From the NCBI RefSeq assembly GCF_963678635.1, contig NC_087071.1, positions 15,437,613-15,501,612 of the forward strand: DNA of 64,000 nt, given 5' to 3'. Under the pieces are notes generated by a model. The model was not told the DNA's origin and did no database searches. It was given only the letters and a program-made list of their open reading frames with translations. Both the position numbers and the translations under genes were made by a program. This stretch comes from Symsagittifera roscoffensis (taxonomy: Eukaryota > Xenacoelomorpha > Acoela > Convolutidae). This document shows, piece after piece, positions 45,888 through 55,483 of this stretch; within the stretch, counting starts at the first letter, position 1; each line of letters begins with the position of its first letter.

Positions 45888-48431
45888 ATGGACAACTTCA
45901 ACCTGGATGAATTGATGGACCTGGCAGAGGCATATGTAGGACCGATGGTAGATGCGATCTATCGTCGGCTGATCGAACGAGACTTCGCTCTGGAGGACCC
46001 AGAGGTGGTCATGTTGCTGACCGCCCTGATCAACATCTTGGGGCACGACAACCGTGGGGACCGCCCCACGGAAGTCCTGTTGATGGCAGCATATGGAGAA
46101 AGAGGAGTACTAGACCGCCCGAACATGAGAGTGATGAGGTGGAGAAACGGGGCTCTCTCAGGGAGTGACTTGGCGAATGAGCCTGGATTGGGAAGTTCTA
46201 GGACTTACCAACCAGGTGAGATGCCAATGCCCTCTAAGCCTAAACCTGGGCTGACGAGAATGCATCGGGAGATGAACAGCGAGGCGACCTCGTCTGGTTC
46301 ACCACTGAGAGCAGCTGTGCCACCAAAAAGGGCGAAAGTAACACAGAAGGTTCAGACGAACCAAACCATGCAAGATCTGGACGAGATGAACGATCAGCTG
46401 AGAAGTACGAAGAAGGAGTTAGACGATATGACGAAGACCATGCTGGCGATGGAGGAAGACCGGGACATGTGGAGAAAGTTGTTTGAAGACTGCAACAAAA
46501 AGCAGGGTCAAGAGATCGAACGCTTAAGGCAGGAATACAAAGAGCGATCGGAACAGGCGGTGTTGACAACGGCCATTGAGAAAGTGATACCTGCAAGGGA
46601 TATTCCTCGTGGGCAGTCCCCGATGGAGCTCTTGACACCTCGAGAAATGAGTCAAACAACGGAGACACGGCTTCCAGCAGAGACGAACCGAGTAACAATC
46701 CCGGATCCTAGTGACACCTTGGGTGATCCCGTCGTAGAACAGACAGTGAGGAAACTGATAGAGACAGCTGGACGATTGGTCGCTAACAAGAATGCACCAG
46801 GTTCCGGGGTGACTGCACCCTATGGAACGATTGACGATACGGGCAGAGTACAACTCTCCCAGACAGTGATCAGACAAGGGATGAGTAACGTGACACCACT
46901 CATGGGGAGCTCGAGAATCCCAGAGAGGAAAGTACGGAAGATGCCAGCGAAGAAAGTGTCTCGTATAATAGACGTGCAGAAGAATAATCAATTGAAGTAT
47001 AATTTCACGGGAGTTCCGGAGACAGATCCGAGAGCCTGCTTCAATCGAGCTACCTGGAGCCCGGCTGTGAACCTGCAGCAACCACCACTTGGGACATCTC
47101 ACCTGATATTGGGAGACAGCTTAGTCAGAGTGCTGTCGAATTTGAGGACCTCATGGGTCACCACGGTGATGGCCTTTGGAGGCGCGACGATTGCTCAATT
47201 ATATCGCATGGTGGAGCTAATGAATCCAGGGAAGATACCCAATGTGATGATCTTAGTTGGGACGAATGATATCTCCAGAGGATCAGATGAGCAGGAAGCA
47301 CTGTGGGAATCAATGATGGTGTGTTTGTTCACTACTCTCTGGCAGAAGTTCAGTTGCGCGGTACTGACCGTTTGCACGGTCCCAATGAACGCAAGAAGCC
47401 TGACAGCATCAGGAAGAAGGCACAACGAGGGAGTCATGAGATGGAACAACATCTTGAGAAACCTAGCAAATCGAAATGCCGGAAGAATGATCCTCATGGA
47501 CATTGAACATGAATTGAGAGCCATGGATCAAGCCAGACTGACCACAGATGGCATCCACTTCGACAGTGTCGAAGGACAAGCTTGGTTGAATCGAGTCTTC
47601 CAAGAACGGTTGGATGAGCTGGAAGCAGAACTCTTTGACACAGGAGTGCTGAAGGAAGAGGGAACGGTGAGTGATACGGTGATCACCACCTTTGTGCCTC
47701 CTAACCTGGAAACACGCTTGGGTACGGTCCCAGCCGTCACAAATTACCGGCAACAAAGCTCCAGTGAACCAGGTCGAAGAACAGACGTACAGGATCGGTT
47801 GGGAGAAGCACCGATGAGGAGGACAATTCATCCTAGGAGAAGGATAGGACCTGTCAACCAACCAATAGAAGAAGTAGCAGGCACATCTAGATCGGACACT
47901 AGATCGGAGACGACGAGTACCAGTCGAGAGGAGAGACCGAGCAGAGGCTCATTGATGTGGTCGCGATCCATACCGTCTCCTTGGCATATATACAAAGACG
48001 AACTAATGAAGCTGGACCTACAGAGAGTGAGCTTCATCGAAGATGCAAGGAGGATGCTGAATGGAGCGACGCTATCCGTCAGCAGATTGTACTCGATAAC
48101 CGGCGTAGACTGGTTGATAGCCGCTAGCATAAACTTCAGCTCCACGACGGCCTTGAGATTTGCCGATTTGGAGAGACTGCCCTCCAACAACACAATGGGA
48201 CCTGTGAATGCAAGACCGTTGCAAGATGTGAGATTGAACCATGATGAGAGGAATCGTGAAGAAAGACCAGGAAGATTCCTGACGGCGAGAGCGCCGATTG
48301 GACAACACGTGAAGATATTTAGGCAACTGACGACACCACCTGGTCATGTGAAGGAGAGAGTGTACCCAAAACTAGTGAACCAAGATGGATGCCCAGAGAT
48401 ATGGCGGATTGACAGCGATAAAGAAAGATGA
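45888..48431 (+). CDS. ORF2: coiled-coil protein with SGNH (GDSL) hydrolase domain
   Basis: ATG 45888, 847 aa, uninterrupted. N-terminal 90 residues are helical; a coiled coil lies at about 161-224 (MNDQLRSTKKELDDMTKTML). At 405-575 sits an SGNH hydrolase domain with all four blocks: LILGDSLVRVL (Ser 411), AFGGATIAQLY (Gly 431/432), ILVGTNDISRG (Asn 460) and TTDGIHFD (Asp 554, His 557). SGNH enzymes cleave esters, for example of lipids or acetylated sugars; the substrate is unknown. SGNH/esterase domains are known from ORF1 of CR1-type non-LTR elements, but I know of no standard Gypsy gene with one. The diverged outer copy keeps the same residues (59315, 59167-59178, 58898-58909). The end overlaps ORF3 by 47 bp in another frame. 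Confidence 0.85.
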   Translation: MDNFNLDELMDLAEAYVGPMVDAIYRRLIERDFALEDPEVVMLLTALINILGHDNRGDRPTEVLLMAAYGERGVLDRPNMRVMRWRNGALSGSDLANEPGLGSSRTYQPGEMPMPSKPKPGLTRMHREMNSEATSSGSPLRAAVPPKRAKVTQKVQTNQTMQDLDEMNDQLRSTKKELDDMTKTMLAMEEDRDMWRKLFEDCNKKQGQEIERLRQEYKERSEQAVLTTAIEKVIPARDIPRGQSPMELLTPREMSQTTETRLPAETNRVTIPDPSDTLGDPVVEQTVRKLIETAGRLVANKNAPGSGVTAPYGTIDDTGRVQLSQTVIRQGMSNVTPLMGSSRIPERKVRKMPAKKVSRIIDVQKNNQLKYNFTGVPETDPRACFNRATWSPAVNLQQPPLGTSHLILGDSLVRVLSNLRTSWVTTVMAFGGATIAQLYRMVELMNPGKIPNVMILVGTNDISRGSDEQEALWESMMVCLFTTLWQKFSCAVLTVCTVPMNARSLTASGRRHNEGVMRWNNILRNLANRNAGRMILMDIEHELRAMDQARLTTDGIHFDSVEGQAWLNRVFQERLDELEAELFDTGVLKEEGTVSDTVITTFVPPNLETRLGTVPAVTNYRQQSSSEPGRRTDVQDRLGEAPMRRTIHPRRRIGPVNQPIEEVAGTSRSDTRSETTSTSREERPSRGSLMWSRSIPSPWHIYKDELMKLDLQRVSFIEDARRMLNGATLSVSRLYSITGVDWLIAASINFSSTTALRFADLERLPSNNTMGPVNARPLQDVRLNHDERNREERPGRFLTARAPIGQHVKIFRQLTTPPGHVKERVYPKLVNQDGCPEIWRIDSDKER

Positions 48432-51400
48432 GACCATCTTCGCCGCCTACGACAAAGCAGAGATGAGAAAGGCCAAAATCATGGTAGTAGCGAATTCAGA
48501 GTTCGTGTACACCTCTAAGTCTTTGTTTTGGCCGGACGTCATAATGCTGGCCGCAGTTGACCTAGACCTATTGCAATCAGTGTCATTGGCTATAGGGGTA
48601 CAAAGGCAGACAGAAATGAACCCTATAACGATTGTGTTTGCTGGCATCAATGACCATCTACACAGTAGAGGTTTTCTGAGCAGGCTCAGAGATCCTGCAA
48701 CAGCAGAAAACGCAGTATGGCCAGCGATAAAAGACATCCTGGAGTCGATGGGTGAAGTGGTGGATGCGACGAAGGAGGGATCATTCAATAAAGTGACGTT
48801 GAGAGTAGTATGGTCAGATATCTCAAACGCGATGAGCGGGTTCAAGGACCACGCGCTACACATGTTAGTGTTGGATGAAGTGCTGGGGTTGGAACTGTCC
48901 AACTTCAGTCGGCAACTCAAACTGAAACCAGGAATAGATGACGACCATCGAGTGAGCACGGCAATGTCCAACGACTTGTGGTTCCGAGCAATGGAAGTGG
49001 CGAGTGAAGACACGAGAAGAAAGAATTCACTGGAGACGAGAGCTCATCTGGAGGCGATGGTGCTGAGAACCAAGCCAGAAGCGAACCAGTGGCTGCACCT
49101 GAATCCAAGAGTAGCGGCATTGGGTGCAGATGCTTTTCAGCAAGGCCCAGTAATGATCACTAAAATACACGCCTACTTGTTGAAGGAGGTGAACCTGGCG
49201 GAAAATGCCGGAGAAAAGACAGCTGAGTTCGTGAACAGAATAAGTCAGATTACTCTGGAAACCTTCTGGACCCAGGAAGTGAAGGGACAGGAGGGATTTG
49301 AAAGGACAGACAGCATGCTAGAAGGGTTGGAAGCCGGATGGACCGCGTCCTTCTTGGCAAAAGTTTACCCGAAAGTCTCGCACTATTTGATAAAGGAATT
49401 CCTCCAAGCAGTAGTGAAAGTATCGATAGTGGAATTAATAGCCTTGTTCGTGACATTCGGAGCGGAGAATTTCGTGAAAGGACCGGCGATACTGCTTACG
49501 GATGGAATACAGAACCTGCGACTAGATGGACTTCTGACATTGATCGCAATAACCCACGGAAACTTGGGAGGACTGATGAAACTGGCACGTTGTCCAGAGC
49601 AGATGAAAGAGAGAGTGAGGAATCTGGATATGAAGAAATCCACGGACTCGTGGAACAAAATAAGAGACCTGAGACACACCCTTATCCAGTATCTCTTGCA
49701 GCAAAATCGCTTTGGAACCGGAGAAGACGAAACAATTGAAAGAGAGGAAGATGTTAGACGACATGTTGGAGGCATGCCGCTATTAACAGATTTGAGCTTA
49801 GCTATGAGAATCGATCCCTTGGCGCTGATCAGAGGAGTCACGGAGTTCGTGACAGTGATCTATGGACCAGCAGTCACCTTTGCGTTCCCTGACGTTAAAG
49901 TGGAAGCATATAGGAGGTCGGTGCTGCACCTGAACCTCATATCGGCAGTGGACGGTAGTACACTGAACTGGTGTGAGCAGCACGCGTTGCGAGAGCTCAT
50001 GAGTGAAGATCTGTTATTTGCGAAAATATCGGAGCCAGAGATGACAGTCATCAATTTTGACGATCACTTCTGTGACCGCATGGGAGAAGTAGAAAGAGGA
50101 CAAATCGAGGTGTTTCCAAAGCTTTGGAATCTGAGGCCCTATGACAAAACGAATAGTGAAATGACCAGAGTGCCTCGTTTCACAGCAGCCTATCACAAAG
50201 TGAGAGAAGAGACGAAGGACTGGGGCGATTACAAGAAGTTACCGGAGGCAATCCCTGAATTCCCTCTGATAAGAAGGATGCTGCTCGGAGCAGTCTCCGT
50301 AGTACAAACTCCTAGATTGAGAGCATTCGAAACCAATGAAAGGAGAGTAGGGAATTTCTCGGTGACGATGGATCCATGCTTCGTGGGGAGAAATGCCGCC
50401 GTGTTACAGTACACACGATTTGCGTACACGGATCAAGCGACGAGAAGGCGAATAAGCAACGCCGCTACTCCCAAGCCTGGAAGATTTGATGAGGAATGGA
50501 AGGGACTAGGCTTAGCTCCGATGAGAATGAGAGGCAGGACAGAATTGCCTGAAGCCTCATTAATCCTGACCAGTGTGAGGAAGGAGATGAAAGTTGGAGG
50601 AGTATTGCAGACGAGAACTTTCCTAGCACCCTTCGGCTGCGAAGAAATCAAAGTGGTCCATGGAGAAGAGGAAGATAAATCGGCCGGTACATTGCTCATA
50701 CCGAGATTCCATGATGAAGCCGACAATGACGAACAAGGACCATCGAACTCGAATAAGGATAAGTCAGAAGGAGATGACGGACAGGGTGGAAGCCGTCAGA
50801 CTGAAGAACCCATGCAACAAGATCAAGCTGGTGGGGAAGACGACAGGGCATCGACAGGAGGAACATCCAGCCTGGATTTTAACATCTTCAGTGATCTTGA
50901 AAACAATGCAGATACGTTGGAAGCGACGGAGCCAGCGGATGAAGGCACCTCGACACTGGAGCCTCCGTCAGCCTTTATGGAAATGAAACGGAATTTGCCG
51001 GAGAGCAGCTCTCCTGGCAATTCAAGAAATAACGACCAGAGAATCCTCATGGAATCACCTCGGAGGAGAAGAATAGAGGCCTCAGCCAGAGTACCTTTCT
51101 TGGGAACGCTGCCCGAAGAAGAATGGGAAGTACATCACCGAGACCACGAGAGTAGGACGGGATGTAGGCTGGACAGAGTGGCGTTCATGGAAGAAGTCTG
51201 GACTGTGATTCAGAGCTATGGGACCCAGTCCATTCTCAAAACAGGTCTCAATCAACCCTTGATGAGAGAAGTACTTGACAAGCTTGATGAGTGTGAAGGG
51301 AGACTGAGTGAGTTGTTGATCGACTCAGCCACTGATGAGAGTAAAGCGAGTTCTCCCATCAAGATGACACCGCAGGACGATGAAGGAGAGGTGGTGTACC

Positions 51401-54400
51401 TGTCAAGGACCAGGAGAGGAACGATGCGATCGAAAATGGTGATTGATAAAATCAATGCGATGAAAATGAAGTTAGGCAGCAGAGTGATGCCGAGGAGAAT
51501 TGGAAAGACGAAAGTGGATTCAGAAATATCGATGAAAGCTGGTAACTCAGCGAAAAGGAAGCGAGTCGAAGAAGTCATGGATTTGGGGCAAGGTGATTAT
51601 CAATTGTCTGGCACAGATAGAATATTAACTGATATAGCGATGGTGCCACCCATTCTCATGGCAGGGATAAAGTCAACCGGTTATAGATCCAAAACGAGTG
51701 ACCGCACTCTGACTGGAGCAACTTTAGAAATGGAAATACTCAGTCAACGTGGAGAGAGTAAAATGAGGGACTTCAAGCCATCTCCCATGAATCATGGAAA
51801 GGGAAGTGTTGCAGGACAACTAACACCAGTGGAATACAACAGACTAACAGTGTCTGAGACAGTGTCGATAGATGAACCCACCGGTGGATACATGGAGATG
51901 TTGGAATACCGAAACTCGGCTAGAGGGTATGTAATGGCCCTGGAAGAAGAAAAAGCCATGGAGGGTTATCTGGAAACAATGTTGCAGGGCACCACCCTCA
52001 AGCAGAAGGCGTATGGAACTTTGGCGTCGTCTGACGTACAGGCGGAGACGATCGAGCAGTTAGTGAGCCTTCCATGGAAAGCAGTAGTATTGAGGTATTT
52101 CGAAGAAGAAATGAGGACTACGCCAAGAATACATGCTCTCGTGGCAGTACCTTACGTAAGGACAGAATTACAACTCAGGTTCGCCTGGTGCATGATGGGA
52201 CTGACTCGCGAAGAATATGACTCAGAGGAAAGAAAAAGGTCAAAAGAAGAAAAGGTGTTCCTTATGACGAATCTGAGGGATCTGATAGTCCAGGAGGGAG
52301 CAGCAGTAGCGTGTGCGAAGCGGAGAGATGCTCTCTGTTTCATTCGATTCCTGATAGAGCAGATTTCAGTACCTGCATTAAACACTTGTGTTAAAATGTT
52401 GAGGGAAGGCGATGAGCGAACGAAAGCCTTGTTCTTGCTAGCACTGCTGGACATGCAGCAAAGTAAATCGATGAGGGTGAACATGAAAGAACCTGAAGAA
52501 TTGGAGCCCATGAAAAAGATAGATGAGATCAGGAGATTCTCAAACAAGGAGCTGAGACTCACTAAAGAATCTATGGGAGCATTGCCGAAATCCAGTGAAT
52601 ACTGTGGACCGATCAAGAAGAAGTCATATAGCTACGTATCTGGGATCATAGGGATAGCGTACAATCCTTTCCTGAGTGAAGACATACGTGATTGCTTCTT
52701 TGATTATGAGCAGGCGGTGTTACTAAGATTCTGGACATCCAGAATTGTAACGATTAAAAGCGTCAACAATCCACAGGCCAAATTGGGACTGGTCTTGGAA
52801 GAAGAGGTGGCTGCACCTTCAGTACCAAAATCCGACAAGAGAGTGGAGTTTGGGTTGGGATTCTCAGATGAATTACTGAGAACGAGCTTGATGGCAGTGT
52901 GGGAATTGATGAGGCCATCATGGTGTCCTAGTCCCAACGCTGACTCAATATTACGGGCGACACAAGACATACAGAGGGAATTGAATGCAGACTGTAACCT
53001 GCGTGACCTCAACATCATATATAATGTGATGATAACAGCCTCTAAGAGCAACGGAGAAGATAAAGTGGAGTTGCCTGGCTGGGGACCAGAAGACTGGGTC
53101 AAACCTGGTAGCTGTCTGGCGGGAGTCTGTGGACTAGAGGGTCACGTTTGTGGAAGTCTAGACTGTGTGAAAACCCTGGAGAAACAACACAAGCAGTTGA
53201 CAGTATTGTTTGGAAATGTAGTGATGAAAGCAAGAACGGAAACGGAACTGATAGCAGATTGCCATGGAGGAACCGATGTGAATCTAGTGACAGCACTAGG
53301 ATTCTACAGCATGTTTGGTTCTTTAGAGTCACTATTGAATCTAGAACAGAAACATGAGATGGTCACAGCCATCAGCGTAGAAGTATTCCCAGGCGTTCTG
53401 CAGACTGAGCAGAAGTATATAGGAAAATGGAGGGAAGCAATCGAAACAGAGATGAACATCAGACACAGCGAAGCTTATTGTAGACCATCAGGAGCACGAT
53501 ATTTGGTGGGCTCAACGTTGGCTCCAATGTGCAAGAGCAGATATCCTGTACATTTCAAAGCTGTGGACGTAAAGAGTACAAGAACGATTGTGGATCAAGC
53601 CTTCTCAGTGCCGAAGTGTGTGAGATTGGCGAGAATGTCTGAAAAGTCTTACGAGTTACTATGTAAGATGTTCTCAGCAATTCCGGAGAGAACCAAAGAG
53701 GAATTGGAGTCAATACTAGGAAAGAAGTTCATTGGATATGTGAGCGGGAACTTCAGTGACTTTGAGAAACAGAAACAGAGAGGATCAACTGTCACAGATT
53801 ACAATGCAGTAGATGAGAATGATGAAATCCACCGAGTGATGATGGAAGTGGAACCATTGCTGGAAGCTTCGGGAAAACGTAATTGGAGGAGCATCATGTT
53901 GACGCATGATGAGTTTACTTGCCACTGCTTGCTGCAGACCTGGTGGTATCCCAAGCGTAGTAATCTGATGTTGATCTGGGACTCTGGAGAGCTGCTCTCC
54001 ATGGGTTTACCAGAATCATCACAGCCCGTAACAATAGTGATAGTGGGAGTTATGATGGCGATACGATGGCTGGAAGCTCATGTGAGAGAGAATAATAGAC
54101 AGGAGGCACCAACGAGAGAACAATTGCGGAAATTAGATTGTCTAAAAGATTTAGATCTTTTTGAGACAATGTGCAAAGTTCTAAACATTCCGATGGAAGT
54201 GAAGAAGATATGGGCAAGAAAGCGATTGATGCCATGGTTCAGAGCTAACATGACTGCATGGTTGTACGAGTATGCGAAAAAGCATATGTCGAAACATGGC
54301 AGAGTGTACGGTGAATATCAGCTGGACATTGGGGCAGGAGCTTTCAAGCGAGCTTTCGTGACTCATCGGAATGCAGTGACCACCGCTGTGAAAAGAATTT

Positions 54401-54666
54401 CCAGGACGAGTGAGCGTAGTGGAAATGAGAAGGCAGAGATGCTGAAAGAAGATTTGGAGAGAAACGTGACGTTGTGTCTCCACAACAGCTTCTGTAGAAA
54501 CAGAGAATCCAACGTGGATCCCCTACCTTGCTGTAAACAGAGGGTAGAAGAGCAGAAGTGTTGGAGGACGGCTTCCAACAGCGTCAGGATAGCCAACGAC
54601 GTGCTACAAGACACGGAAACCGAAAGTGCGGAGTCAGTGTCACAGGAGGAGGAAATGGAACATTGA
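48385..54666 (+). CDS. ORF3: 2093-aa protein, divergent SGNH-like N-terminus, rest unrecognised
   Basis: ATG 48385, open for 6.3 kb. Residues 30-200 align block by block with an SGNH domain: VVANSEF (Ser 38), IVFAGINDHLHSRG (Gly 87, Asn 89, Asp 90) and GIDDDHRVS (His 188); the outer copy shows AGSDF, FTGMNDRLHAAG and GDDHPV at the same spacing. A hydrophobic stretch near 345-370 (VSIVELIALFVTFGAENFV) and another near 1880 are too weak to call membrane spans. Residues about 775-895 are acidic, Ser/Gln-rich and likely disordered. The C-terminal 900 residues are globular-looking and conserved in the outer element (DQAFSVPKCVRLARMS). No signal peptide or envelope feature is seen. Such length without a stop, in an element whose pol is broken, suggests recent constraint. 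Confidence 0.85.
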   Translation: MDAQRYGGLTAIKKDETIFAAYDKAEMRKAKIMVVANSEFVYTSKSLFWPDVIMLAAVDLDLLQSVSLAIGVQRQTEMNPITIVFAGINDHLHSRGFLSRLRDPATAENAVWPAIKDILESMGEVVDATKEGSFNKVTLRVVWSDISNAMSGFKDHALHMLVLDEVLGLELSNFSRQLKLKPGIDDDHRVSTAMSNDLWFRAMEVASEDTRRKNSLETRAHLEAMVLRTKPEANQWLHLNPRVAALGADAFQQGPVMITKIHAYLLKEVNLAENAGEKTAEFVNRISQITLETFWTQEVKGQEGFERTDSMLEGLEAGWTASFLAKVYPKVSHYLIKEFLQAVVKVSIVELIALFVTFGAENFVKGPAILLTDGIQNLRLDGLLTLIAITHGNLGGLMKLARCPEQMKERVRNLDMKKSTDSWNKIRDLRHTLIQYLLQQNRFGTGEDETIEREEDVRRHVGGMPLLTDLSLAMRIDPLALIRGVTEFVTVIYGPAVTFAFPDVKVEAYRRSVLHLNLISAVDGSTLNWCEQHALRELMSEDLLFAKISEPEMTVINFDDHFCDRMGEVERGQIEVFPKLWNLRPYDKTNSEMTRVPRFTAAYHKVREETKDWGDYKKLPEAIPEFPLIRRMLLGAVSVVQTPRLRAFETNERRVGNFSVTMDPCFVGRNAAVLQYTRFAYTDQATRRRISNAATPKPGRFDEEWKGLGLAPMRMRGRTELPEASLILTSVRKEMKVGGVLQTRTFLAPFGCEEIKVVHGEEEDKSAGTLLIPRFHDEADNDEQGPSNSNKDKSEGDDGQGGSRQTEEPMQQDQAGGEDDRASTGGTSSLDFNIFSDLENNADTLEATEPADEGTSTLEPPSAFMEMKRNLPESSSPGNSRNNDQRILMESPRRRRIEASARVPFLGTLPEEEWEVHHRDHESRTGCRLDRVAFMEEVWTVIQSYGTQSILKTGLNQPLMREVLDKLDECEGRLSELLIDSATDESKASSPIKMTPQDDEGEVVYLSRTRRGTMRSKMVIDKINAMKMKLGSRVMPRRIGKTKVDSEISMKAGNSAKRKRVEEVMDLGQGDYQLSGTDRILTDIAMVPPILMAGIKSTGYRSKTSDRTLTGATLEMEILSQRGESKMRDFKPSPMNHGKGSVAGQLTPVEYNRLTVSETVSIDEPTGGYMEMLEYRNSARGYVMALEEEKAMEGYLETMLQGTTLKQKAYGTLASSDVQAETIEQLVSLPWKAVVLRYFEEEMRTTPRIHALVAVPYVRTELQLRFAWCMMGLTREEYDSEERKRSKEEKVFLMTNLRDLIVQEGAAVACAKRRDALCFIRFLIEQISVPALNTCVKMLREGDERTKALFLLALLDMQQSKSMRVNMKEPEELEPMKKIDEIRRFSNKELRLTKESMGALPKSSEYCGPIKKKSYSYVSGIIGIAYNPFLSEDIRDCFFDYEQAVLLRFWTSRIVTIKSVNNPQAKLGLVLEEEVAAPSVPKSDKRVEFGLGFSDELLRTSLMAVWELMRPSWCPSPNADSILRATQDIQRELNADCNLRDLNIIYNVMITASKSNGEDKVELPGWGPEDWVKPGSCLAGVCGLEGHVCGSLDCVKTLEKQHKQLTVLFGNVVMKARTETELIADCHGGTDVNLVTALGFYSMFGSLESLLNLEQKHEMVTAISVEVFPGVLQTEQKYIGKWREAIETEMNIRHSEAYCRPSGARYLVGSTLAPMCKSRYPVHFKAVDVKSTRTIVDQAFSVPKCVRLARMSEKSYELLCKMFSAIPERTKEELESILGKKFIGYVSGNFSDFEKQKQRGSTVTDYNAVDENDEIHRVMMEVEPLLEASGKRNWRSIMLTHDEFTCHCLLQTWWYPKRSNLMLIWDSGELLSMGLPESSQPVTIVIVGVMMAIRWLEAHVRENNRQEAPTREQLRKLDCLKDLDLFETMCKVLNIPMEVKKIWARKRLMPWFRANMTAWLYEYAKKHMSKHGRVYGEYQLDIGAGAFKRAFVTHRNAVTTAVKRISRTSERSGNEKAEMLKEDLERNVTLCLHNSFCRNRESNVDPLPCCKQRVEEQKCWRTASNSVRIANDVLQDTETESAESVSQEEEMEH

Positions 54667-55483
54667 CGAATGGTCGAGAAAACAAGAGGCAACAAGAAAG
54701 AAAATTAGAAGAATTTAGAAGTTTTAGAACTTCTAAACGACGAAAAAAGAAGAGAACAAAGGAATGATGAAGAAAAGTCAAAACTCAGAATTGTTTTATG
54801 TGTGCGAAAAACTCAAGTGAGAAACCAAGCAACCAAGTTGTAATTGAAAGCTGAAACATTTAGTTGAGTTTTGAAATTGTTGCATTTATAAATTTGCATT
54901 TTGATTTTAGCAGAAGTGGCTTTAGAGACACTTATTATTTATTTAGGAAGGCTTAAGGGAAGAGTATATTTAAATATTCCAGCCTGCATGATTGTTTTTA
55001 ATCACTTAGGAAGATTGATCACTTTGTGGTGACGTGGAAGGCTTGAGTAATCTCTCGGAGAGGGAGATTGTTTCATTGTTCTTTCTAACCACAAAGTTTT
55101 TTAGTTTTAATATTCAGGACAATAAACAAGCAAGATTTCCGAAGGGAAGGAGCATAGTAGGATAATTTTAGCTTGTTGGTTGGCAGGACTGTCCTGCAAG
55201 CCAACACTTTTTAAATCTAAGAGAAAGAGTTTTAATCGGGACATTGACACTGGAAGTCAGAAAACATGTTTTATCTTAGGTTGTATCCTCAACGTGCAGA
55301 TTAATGAGAGAATTCGAAGGCTATTGTGATGTAATATGATGCCATTTATATTCTGCAGTGAGTCGATGTGACGTGGATAAAAGTAATTTCGTGCATTTTG
55401 TAAATTCTGTTCGAGGACACTGTAACCATTTTACGAATATTGCGCGATTCAATGAGGACATTGACCGGACTGTCCGGGGAGTA
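54667..55483. other. 3' UTR of inner element and polypurine-like tract
   Basis: No gene. AATAAA occurs at 55123 (GACAATAAACAAGC). The base run straight before the 3' LTR is TGTCCGGGGAGTA (55471-55483), a G-rich stretch at the place of the plus-strand primer. The same 12 bases TGTCCGGGGAGT recur inside pol at 42311 and 44866. Confidence 0.7.

Noticed and set aside
48385-54666. ORF3 as a retroviral envelope gene
   Set aside because: No signal peptide, no clear transmembrane anchor, no furin-type site or cysteine pattern of known Env families.
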